A stretch of 64,000 bases of DNA, from contig JBBCGH010000001.1 of assembly GCA_037200445.1 (NCBI GenBank), forward strand, positions 2,294,001 through 2,358,000, read 5' to 3'. The translations under genes were made by a program, and so were the position numbers. Source of the stretch: Alphaproteobacteria bacterium. Lineage in GTDB: Bacteria; Pseudomonadota; Alphaproteobacteria; Rhizobiales; Xanthobacteraceae. Under the pieces are notes generated by a model. The model was given only the letters and a program-made list of their open reading frames with translations. It was not told the origin of the DNA and did not search any database. Of this stretch, positions 1-6,752 are shown one piece after another (the first letter of the stretch is position 1; every line of letters begins with the position of its first letter).

Positions 1-319
1 AGCGATCGAGGAAGGTGACCGCGAGCTCGGACTTCTTCAGCCAGTCATCGTCCGAGGTTTCGCGGAACGCCGGGATGGCAAGCGCGAGCATGACCATCAG
101 CCCGCCGAGGCCGAGGGTCGCTGCCTCCGACAGCGGCTCGACCACCGCCCAGCGGCGCCAGCCCGCCACATGGAACCGGTCCATGAAGGCGGAAAAGCGC
201 TCGAAGTATTCGCGCAGCCAGCGCGCGCTCAGGAAGACGGTCGAATCCAGGCGCGAGTCGAAGTCGAGCAGGAAGCGCCTGAGCTTCCCCTTGAATTCCT
301 GGCCATTGAGGTCGCGCAA
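1..319 (-). CDS. mrcA: Penicillin-binding protein 1A, N-terminal part (runs off the left edge)
   Basis: Bifunctional murein synthases of this family polymerise and cross-link peptidoglycan in the inner membrane and periplasm. Only the first ~106 residues are present: a basic cytoplasmic segment containing RRFLLDFDSRLDS, then one hydrophobic membrane segment (LGLGGLMVMLALAIPAF) followed by RETSDDDWLKKSELAVTFLDR. This N-terminus matches what I recall of rhizobial PBP1A proteins; the catalytic domains lie outside the window. The start is taken as a TTG with GGAG eight bases upstream; a second TTG at 337 has no visible ribosome binding site. The frame stays open to base 1. The family call rests on N-terminal resemblance only. 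Confidence 0.72.
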   Translation of the reverse strand, partial: MRDLNGQEFKGKLRRFLLDFDSRLDSTVFLSARWLREYFERFSAFMDRFHVAGWRRWAVVEPLSEAATLGLGGLMVMLALAIPAFRETSDDDWLKKSELAVTFLDR

Positions 320-684
320 CCGTCTATCTCCGGCCAAATGCCTATGCGGCGGCGGACGCGCCCCGAATCCGCCAACCTGTCGATTTGTTCACCACTAGCC
401 CGTTCCGGCGGGCCCGCCAATGGCGGAAGCGCAACACGGTGAAGGGAATACGGGATATCGGGCCGCATTGGGGTGAATTGAGGGCCCGGACCCATCCCGA
501 GAGTTGGAGCACCATTGGCTTTCGGCGCAGGTCGCTGCAATGGGCTGCCCCTGCGGGATTCCGGGCCCGCGCAACCTGCGAGTTTATCGCAGGTGGGATT
601 CGCATCTTGTAGTACGCTTGCCGCTTGACTCGCAACTTTCGCGTCGGCCAACTCACGCGGGTGAGTCTGCGCGTGGAGCAGCCA
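320..684. other. Divergent intergenic region, no gene recognised
   Basis: About 365 bases separate the leftward penicillin-binding protein gene from the rightward protease gene, so promoters for both should lie here. Reading frames crossing it show no family resemblance and are GC-driven shadows. No clear -35/-10 pair or long inverted repeat could be picked out. Confidence 0.5.
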
Positions 685-3600
685 TTGAGCAGTGCTTCCG
701 ACAATCAAAACCTCATTGGGCTGACCTCGTCCGCGTCGGCGGGCGCCGAGGCGATTATCGACAGCGTTGCGAATGGCCCGCTCTCCAAGGTCGACAGCCA
801 GCTCGCCGCGTTGCATCTCGGCCACTCAACGATGGCGCTCGCGGCGCAATCGTTTACCTCGACGGTGCAGCAGTTCGCTCAGTCCGTCAGCCCCGATGGT
901 CGATATGTCCTCATCGATGCGACCGCGGCGGACGGGAGCGGTGCATTCTTGCTCGACCAACTTGAAGGGATCGGGCTTCTCGATGGTTCGAGCTTTGGTG
1001 CTGTGGCCTCGGGTGGGCTTCCGATCGATGAGATCGAGGCGCTAGGCGGATTGGGCGACCTGAACTTCGCGCGCGAATCCCCGTTGATATCCAATGTGGG
1101 CGCGGTCACGACCCAGGCGGACGCATCGCTGCATTCCAACTCCGCTCGCTCGACCTTCGCGGTGAACGGGGCGGGCGTAAAGGTCGGCATACTCTCCGAC
1201 AGTTTTAATTCGAAGGGAGGCTACAGCGCGGATATTGCAACCGGCGATCTTCCGTCGGGCATTCAAGTGCTCCAGGACAACGGCACGACGGACGAGGGCC
1301 GCGGGATGGCCCAGCTCATCTACGATATAGCGCCCGGAGCGAGCCTTGCGTTCGCCACAGCGAATGGAGGCCAGGCGGGCTTGGCGAACAACATCATTGC
1401 CCTGAAAAACGCCGGCGCCAAGGTGATCGTCGATGACGTCATCTACTTTGCGGAGCCGATGTTTCAGGACGGAATTGTTGCTCAGGCGGTCAATCAGGTT
1501 GTGACCGGCGGAGCGGTGTATTTTTCATCGGCAGGAAATAACGGCCACAAGGGTTACGAAGCCCCGTTTCTTGCCGACGGCTCCCAAACGATCAATGGCA
1601 AGACGGAAACCTGGCACGACTACAATGCCGGCGGCTCTGCCAATATCTTCATGCCGTTCACTCTGGCCAACAACAGCCGGGCGACGATCGTTCTGCAGTG
1701 GAATCAACCCGCCGCATCGGTGAGTCCAGGTCATGGCGCGACCAGCGATCTGGACCTGTTCGTAACCGACAACTCTGTCAGCCACTCCCTCGTATCGTCT
1801 TCGCAGACCAACAACGTCGGGAATGACCCGATCGAAATCGTACAGGTCACCAACACCACCGGTGCAGCGCAGACCTATGACATTGTCGTCGGCCTCGCGT
1901 CCGGCGTCGCGCCGACGGACATGAAGATCGTGACCTTCAATGGCAACGGCAGTGTCGGCAACGGATTTTCCTCCAATACAAATGACGGAACAATCTACGG
2001 CCACGCTGCCGCAACCGGTGCCATCGCCGTGGGTGCGGCCTCGTACGCGCGAACGCCTGCCTTTGGCTCAAATCCGCCAGTGGTGGAAAGCTTCTCCTCC
2101 GCGGGGCCCACAAGGATTTTTTTTGACACGGCCGGAAATCCGATTTTCGAGAGTCGTCAAACCCCACAAATAACGGCTCCGGACGGAGGCAATACCAGTT
2201 TTTTTGGGTCCGACGACAATGATGCCGACTCGTTTCCGAATTTTTTCGGAACCTCTGCGGCGGCTCCGGCAGCGGCAGCGGTAGCTGCCCTCTTGCTGCA
2301 AGCCAATGGTTCGCTCGATGCAGCAGCGATCAAGACTCTGCTGATGAACTCCACGATCGATATGGATAACCCGGCGACCGGAGGATTTGACAGCGGATTC
2401 GACGTCGGCACGGGTGCAGGCCTGATCCAGGCGGATAGGGCACTTTCAACGCTGGCCAACTCCGTCTCGATCAACGACGTCTCGATCTCGGAGGGCGATT
2501 CCGGCACGAAACAACTCGTCTTCACCGTCACCCGCATCGGCAGTGCGGACGCACTGAGCGTCAATTACGCCACGGCCGATGGCACCGCCACGACGGCTGA
2601 CAGCGACTATGTCGCGAAATCCGGAACGCTGTCGTTCGCCAGCGGCGCAACGACTCAGACGATCTCGGTCACCATCAACGGCGACACCAAGTTCGAAACG
2701 AACGAGACCTTCTCGGTCGTTCTGTCCGGCGCAACGAACGGCGCGATCATAAGCGGCAATACCGGTATCGGTACGATCAACAATGACGATGCATTCGCCC
2801 TGCCGCGCTGGCTTGCCAGCGTCGACACAGGTCCGCACCCGGCCGGCTGGCTGCCGGCTGCGACCGGCGATTATAACTCCGACGGCACCAGCGACCTGCT
2901 CTGGTTCAATGCGGCAACTCGCAATCTCGATCTGTGGAAGATCCAGAATGGCAATTGGGCGGGCAGCGTTGATGTCGGGACGCATTCCGCCGGGTACGTG
3001 CCGTCGGCCAGTGGCGACTTCAACGGCGATGGCACCAGCGATGTGCTCTGGTACAGCCCCGGTAATGGCGATGTCGACATCTGGAAAATCGCGAACGGGC
3101 AGCTGGCGGGTAGCGCCAGCGTCGGCCCGCATCCCTTGGGGTGGCAGCCCGCCGGATCGGGCGACTTCAACAATGACGGCACCAGCGACGTACTCTGGTA
3201 CAATTCGGCAAACGGTGATGCCGAGGTCTGGAAGCTGTCGAACGCCCAATGGGCCGGCAGCGTAGACATCGGGCCGCATCCACTCGGCTGGCAACTGATC
3301 GGCACCGGTGACTTCGATCACGACGGCACCAGCGATGTACTCTGGTACGATCCCACAACGCGAGATATCGATCTGTGGAAGATTTCGAACAGTCACTGGG
3401 CCGGCAGCGTTGACATGGGCACGCATCCGGCCGGCTATGCGCCGGCCGGGATCGGCGATTTCAATGGCGATGGCACGCCGGACCTTGCCTGGTTCAACCC
3501 CTCAAATGGCGATCCCGACATTTGGTTGATCGTGAACGGTCATTGGGCTGCCAGCAAGGATATCGGCGTGCATCCGCTCGGCTGGTCGCCGGCCGGGATC

Positions 3601-3690
3601 GGCGATTTTGATCACAACGGCATCAGCGATGTCCTCTGGCGCGAGCCGGGTACCAACCGTATCGATACTTGGTTGTTGTCGACCAGCTAG
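685..3690 (+). CDS. Subtilisin-fold (S8/S53-like) protease with Calx-beta domain and six FG-GAP-type repeats
   Basis: A large, probably secreted protease of about 1001 residues. The peptidase part covers roughly residues 150-590: an Asp motif GILSDSFNS near 167, TDEGRGMAQ near 202, SAGNNG near 282 and the nucleophile motif FGTSAAAP near 520. The usual His-Gly-Thr motif is absent; Glu in DEGRGM occupies its place, as in sedolisin-like (S53-type) members. A Calx-beta domain follows (about 593-695), then six 49-residue repeats (from base 2818) with DFNGDGTSD-type calcium loops. No signal peptide is visible, so type I export is plausible but no exporter is nearby. The start is uncertain: TTG at 685 has GGAG six bases upstream; the frame stays open to at least 625 with other GTG/TTG codons. 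The stop codon lies inside a palindrome. Confidence 0.85.
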   Translation: MSSASDNQNLIGLTSSASAGAEAIIDSVANGPLSKVDSQLAALHLGHSTMALAAQSFTSTVQQFAQSVSPDGRYVLIDATAADGSGAFLLDQLEGIGLLDGSSFGAVASGGLPIDEIEALGGLGDLNFARESPLISNVGAVTTQADASLHSNSARSTFAVNGAGVKVGILSDSFNSKGGYSADIATGDLPSGIQVLQDNGTTDEGRGMAQLIYDIAPGASLAFATANGGQAGLANNIIALKNAGAKVIVDDVIYFAEPMFQDGIVAQAVNQVVTGGAVYFSSAGNNGHKGYEAPFLADGSQTINGKTETWHDYNAGGSANIFMPFTLANNSRATIVLQWNQPAASVSPGHGATSDLDLFVTDNSVSHSLVSSSQTNNVGNDPIEIVQVTNTTGAAQTYDIVVGLASGVAPTDMKIVTFNGNGSVGNGFSSNTNDGTIYGHAAATGAIAVGAASYARTPAFGSNPPVVESFSSAGPTRIFFDTAGNPIFESRQTPQITAPDGGNTSFFGSDDNDADSFPNFFGTSAAAPAAAAVAALLLQANGSLDAAAIKTLLMNSTIDMDNPATGGFDSGFDVGTGAGLIQADRALSTLANSVSINDVSISEGDSGTKQLVFTVTRIGSADALSVNYATADGTATTADSDYVAKSGTLSFASGATTQTISVTINGDTKFETNETFSVVLSGATNGAIISGNTGIGTINNDDAFALPRWLASVDTGPHPAGWLPAATGDYNSDGTSDLLWFNAATRNLDLWKIQNGNWAGSVDVGTHSAGYVPSASGDFNGDGTSDVLWYSPGNGDVDIWKIANGQLAGSASVGPHPLGWQPAGSGDFNNDGTSDVLWYNSANGDAEVWKLSNAQWAGSVDIGPHPLGWQLIGTGDFDHDGTSDVLWYDPTTRDIDLWKISNSHWAGSVDMGTHPAGYAPAGIGDFNGDGTPDLAWFNPSNGDPDIWLIVNGHWAASKDIGVHPLGWSPAGIGDFDHNGISDVLWREPGTNRIDTWLLSTS
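2818..3690 (+). repeat. Six tandem 147-bp repeats encoding FG-GAP-type units
   Basis: Units start at 2818, 2965, 3112, 3259, 3406 and 3553; the last is slightly short. Each encodes 49 residues with the scheme SVDxGPHPxGW, then GDFNxDGTSDxLWYN, then DIWKxxNGxWAG. The DxNxDGxxD loop is the calcium-binding type found in FG-GAP/VCBS repeats. The last unit diverges and ends in IDTWLL. The same six-unit module recurs at 8538-9410 in an unrelated protein. Confidence 0.9.
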
Positions 3691-3763
3691 TGCCCTGAAC
3701 CTGAAGTTCGCACTCACCAAACCGCAAACACGATTGCGAACTTCAGGTTCAAAAGGGCACTAG
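3687..3763. repeat. Palindromic repeat A overlapping the protease stop codon
   Basis: The arms are 3687-3712 and 3735-3763. They pair over ctagtgccc and tgaacctgaagttcgca, with one 3-base bulge (aaa) and a 22-base loop. The element begins on the stop codon of the protease gene, so it could also end transcription, though no T-run follows. It is related to the palindrome at 3777-3851. Confidence 0.85.
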
Positions 3764-3776
3764 ATTCATAAGGTTT

Positions 3777-3851
3777 CTAGTGTCCTTCGATTCCGAAGTT
3801 CGCTTCAGAGCGTGCTGCAAGGTAGGGCGAACTTCGGAATCGGGACACTAG
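3777..3851. repeat. Palindromic repeat B, sister of repeat A
   Basis: The arms are 3777-3803 and 3827-3851, pairing over ctagtgtcc and cgattccgaagttcgc with a 2-base bulge and a 23-base loop. Both ends carry CTAGTG/CACTAG like repeat A, and the inner arm again contains GAAGTTCGC. The size and symmetry fit a mobilisable palindromic element (REP/MITE-like) of alphaproteobacterial intergenic DNA. Confidence 0.85.
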
Positions 3852-3900
3852 CGCACAGCCGCTCTCGCATTCGGCATACAGCCCCGCTATCTAGGGCAGC

Positions 3901-4416
3901 ATGACCGACAGCGTTCCCTTCTGGAAGACCAAGGCCCTCGCTCAAATGAGCGATTCCGAATGGGAGTCGCTGTGCGACGGGTGCGGGCGCTGCTGCCTGG
4001 TCAAGCTCGAAGACGAGGATGACGGCTCGATCCATTTCACCGACGTCGGCTGCCGGCTGCTCGACGGTGAAACCTGCCGCTGCCGCGACTATGAGAACCG
4101 CACCGCGCGGGTCAGCGATTGCGTGCGGCTGACGGCGGAAAATCTCGCCTCGCTCAACTGGTTGCCGCCGACTTGCGCCTACCGGCTATTGGCGAACGGG
4201 GGCGAACTCTACTGGTGGCATCCCCTGCTTTCCGGCGATCCGGAGACGGTGCATGCGGCGGGCATCTCGGTCCGCTCCCGCGTCGTGGCGGATGAGGACG
4301 CGCTGCCCGAGGACAAACTCGTCGACCACATCGTGGCTTGGCCGCGGAAGTGGCCAAAGGGGACGAAGTCGCCGGTCAGGCCTCCACCCCGGGAACTCGC
4401 GCGCCGCGGACGGTAA
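3901..4416 (+). CDS. YcgN-family cysteine cluster protein (UPF0260)
   Basis: A 171-residue cytoplasmic protein of the UPF0260/YcgN family, which binds a metal or Fe-S centre through conserved cysteines; its cellular role is unknown. CDGCGRCC lies near residues 25-32, followed by further conserved cysteines in [20 protein letters not shown] and PTCAYRL, and the family-typical [19 protein letters not shown]. The length is usual for the family. The start is the ATG at 3901. It stands alone between the palindromic repeats and a small membrane protein gene. Confidence 0.92.
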   Translation: MTDSVPFWKTKALAQMSDSEWESLCDGCGRCCLVKLEDEDDGSIHFTDVGCRLLDGETCRCRDYENRTARVSDCVRLTAENLASLNWLPPTCAYRLLANGGELYWWHPLLSGDPETVHAAGISVRSRVVADEDALPEDKLVDHIVAWPRKWPKGTKSPVRPPPRELARRGR

Positions 4417-4527
4417 AAAGAATCTTCCGGACTGCCGCTTTTTGTTGGAACGCCCGTGGGCCTGTCGCGTTGGGTGTGCAGGGCGGCGACCCCCGTGCCC
4501 CCCGTCCCCGACGCCGCCCTGATTTCA

Positions 4528-4575
4528 GCCCCGGCCAGACATCCTCCCGAAGTCTGGTCGGGGCGGCTCTTTTGG
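4528..4575 (+). terminator. Probable intrinsic terminator after the YcgN gene
   Basis: Arms gccccggccagac (4528-4540) and gtctggtcgggg (4552-4563) pair with an 11-base loop, and a short T-run (cttttg) follows a few bases later. It lies between the YcgN gene and the small membrane protein gene, where transcription should stop. The T-run is short and offset, so the call is moderate. Confidence 0.5.
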
Positions 4576-4661
4576 GGCGGAGCAAGCTCCGCAAGGCATT
4601 GGAACCTCGGCCGTTTCCGTCGCGTTGTCGGCGGACGATACGAACCAACAGGAGTGGGCAC

Positions 4662-4883
4662 ATGCCGCGTCAAGCAACCGCCGACTGGAACGCCGCCGAC
4701 CGCGCCCCAGAATATCCGCCGGGCGCCGGCGAAAAGGTATCCACCAGCAATCACCCCGCTACCGAGACGGCCACGGAAGCGCGGGGAGCCGTGAAAGGCC
4801 ACAACGTGAATGTGGTGCTGATGCTGAGCCTCGCAGCCGTGATCGTGGCGTTCGCGGCGATCTACGTGGCGTTCTGGGCGTAA
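4662..4883 (+). CDS. Small single-pass membrane protein
   Basis: A 73-residue protein with a polar, Pro/Ala/Thr-rich N-terminal half and one C-terminal membrane segment (VVLMLSLAAVIVAFAAIYVAFWA). The ATG at 4662 has CAGGAG about eight bases upstream, which rejects the much longer open frame running in from the left. No family is recognised. It is flanked by a terminator-like hairpin and a convergent cupin gene, so it is probably transcribed alone. Confidence 0.68.
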   Translation: MPRQATADWNAADRAPEYPPGAGEKVSTSNHPATETATEARGAVKGHNVNVVLMLSLAAVIVAFAAIYVAFWA

Positions 4884-4895
4884 TCGCCCGCGGGC

Positions 4896-5249
4896 TCACA
4901 CCATCGGTACGTAGTCGTAGTCGCCGACGCCCTGCAGCACCAGGAACGTCATCGAGGTAGCGCCCGCATTGGTCACGAGATGCGGGCGGCCGGGCGCAAC
5001 CTGATAGATCTGTCCGGGGGCGAGCTCGACCTTTTCCTTCGGGTTCTGCAGGAACAGGCGCATCGCACCCTCCAGCACATAGAACGTGTCGCTCACATGC
5101 GTGTGCGTATGCCACGGCACCGTCTGCGTCGGTGAGAGCTGCAACTCGGTGATGCGGAAGCCGGGCCTCTCGCAGTGCCGCGCGCGGCGCTCGACTTCAT
5201 AGAGATGCGAGGCGTCTTGCAGGCCTTGCTTCTGTTGCGCAGCGGGCAT
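4896..5249 (-). CDS. Cupin-domain protein
   Basis: A 117-residue single-domain cupin, a small beta-barrel that usually binds a metal through His/Glu residues. The first cupin motif is PWHTHTHVSDTFYVLEGAMR (about residues 52-71) and the second is PGRPHLVTNAG. The ligand-binding histidines are visible, but the substrate cannot be told from sequence; small-molecule isomerase or dioxygenase-like and regulatory roles are all possible. The start at 5249 has AGGAAGG just upstream; an earlier Met nine codons upstream lacks this. It runs convergently with the small membrane protein and divergently from the metallopeptidase gene. Confidence 0.85.
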   Translation of the reverse strand: MPAAQQKQGLQDASHLYEVERRARHCERPGFRITELQLSPTQTVPWHTHTHVSDTFYVLEGAMRLFLQNPKEKVELAPGQIYQVAPGRPHLVTNAGATSMTFLVLQGVGDYDYVPMV

Positions 5250-5496
5250 GGGCTTCCTTCCTCTGCTTCTTCGCACATTCCATCACGGCGGCACCTGCAA
5301 CGCCACACCCGGTATATCCATACATCTATTCCGGTTGGATGACGGTCCAATAGCCCCTCAGTCCGTCCGCGCGTACGCCCCTTGGGCAACGGCGCCGGGG
5401 ATTGGCGGGTCCCAATGGACCCGTTCCTCGCGCAAAGTCACTGGGCCGACCATGAGATCTTGGATCACGCGCAGATCCGTCACCCATGTGCGGGAC

Positions 5497-6450
5497 ATGC
5501 AAGCGCGCTTCGGCGGCTGCGGCTTCCTCGCTCTTCTCTTCGTCTGGCTGTGCGTCGTCCCGCCCGCGGCTGCGCAGTCCCTCATCGAGGACGAGCTTGA
5601 CCAGCGCGTCGTCGAGGTCACTGCCCTTATCTCTGACTACCCGCACATTGCCGGACTGAGCGAGGAGGAAAAGCGGAAGCTGGTCGAGTTCGTCACCGGC
5701 AACATGCTCTTCGTGTTCGGTCACGAGTCGGGTCATGCACTGATCAGCGAACTGGGCATTCCGGTGATCGGCCGGGAAGAGGACGGCGCTGACAGCTTCT
5801 CGACCGTGATGGCGCTCCAGACCGGCGACAAGTATGCGGATCGCGTGCTGATCAATGCTGCGACTGGCTGGTTCTACAGCGACCGGCGCAGCCGCCAGGA
5901 CCGTGTCAGGATGGTCTTCTACGATGAACACGGGATCGATCTGCAGCGCGCCTACAACATCGTCTGCCTGATGGTCGGCTCGAACCCGGAGAAATTCAGC
6001 GACCTCGCCGACGAGGCGCGAATCCCCGAGGAACGGCAGGGAACCTGCCGCGGCGACTACAGCAATACCGAGTGGTCCTGGAACAAGGTGCTCGAGCCGC
6101 ACCGCCGCAAGCCCGCGCAGCCGAAGACCGAGGTCAAGGCCGTCTACGGACCGGCACCGAAGGAGCTCGAGATTTTCAGGGAGTTCGCGAGCCGCATGAA
6201 GATCCTCGAGACGATCGCGACCATGCTCTCGGACAAGTACATCTGGCGCGTGCCGATCTCGCTCGAGTTGCAGACCTGCGGCGAGCCGGGCGCGCGCTGG
6301 GACATCACAACAAAGAAGGTGACCGCCTGCTACGAGATCGTCCAGGAATTCCTGCAGCTCTACCGCAGCTACCGCACCATCAAGGTCGCCGCGATGGCTG
6401 ACCCGGAGACGCTGGAGCAAGCGCGCACGTTCCACGTGGCTGCCGAGTAG
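5497..6450 (+). CDS. DUF4344-type metallopeptidase-like protein, exported
   Basis: A predicted periplasmic protein of about 317 residues. An N-terminal signal peptide (LALLFVWLCVVPPAAAQS) is followed by a zincin-like motif HESGHALISE near residue 76, of HExxH form, then EEDGADSF, where the Glu may be the third metal ligand. This arrangement and the overall length fit DUF4344 metallopeptidases, whose substrates are unknown. Two cysteines in NIVCLMV and GTCRGDY, plus LQTCGEPGARWD and VTACYEIV, suggest disulfides. The ATG at 5452 would add 15 residues before the signal peptide; neither start has a strong ribosome binding site. Confidence 0.82.
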   Translation: MQARFGGCGFLALLFVWLCVVPPAAAQSLIEDELDQRVVEVTALISDYPHIAGLSEEEKRKLVEFVTGNMLFVFGHESGHALISELGIPVIGREEDGADSFSTVMALQTGDKYADRVLINAATGWFYSDRRSRQDRVRMVFYDEHGIDLQRAYNIVCLMVGSNPEKFSDLADEARIPEERQGTCRGDYSNTEWSWNKVLEPHRRKPAQPKTEVKAVYGPAPKELEIFREFASRMKILETIATMLSDKYIWRVPISLELQTCGEPGARWDITTKKVTACYEIVQEFLQLYRSYRTIKVAAMADPETLEQARTFHVAAE

Positions 6451-6752
6451 ACGGCAAGCGCGATCGGCCCCGTCTCGCCTGCGCCTTCTCCCCGCAAAAC
6501 CCGCAGTGTCAGCGTGAAGCCGTAACACGGACTTTCGCGATCCTCGGCTTTCAAAAGTTCCCTTCAGGCCACCGGCACAATTTTAAGATTTCCCACGCGC
6601 AAGGATTGCGTTACGGTAGGTAAGCTGGTGTGCCGCGCCGGATGGGCTGTGCGCGGCGCCCGGCACCTCTGGGGGTGTCCCATGCCGCAGTCTGATGGTC
6701 GCGCCAGCGGCGCGAAGCGTCGTCCGTCGTAGCGTACGAAAGGCTCATCCCG
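6451..6752. other. Intergenic region, no gene recognised
   Basis: About 300 bases between the metallopeptidase and the cadherin-like gene. It contains an AT-richer patch around 6575-6610 where a promoter for the downstream gene could lie, but no convincing -35/-10 pair. Short frames in it are shadows. Confidence 0.45.
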
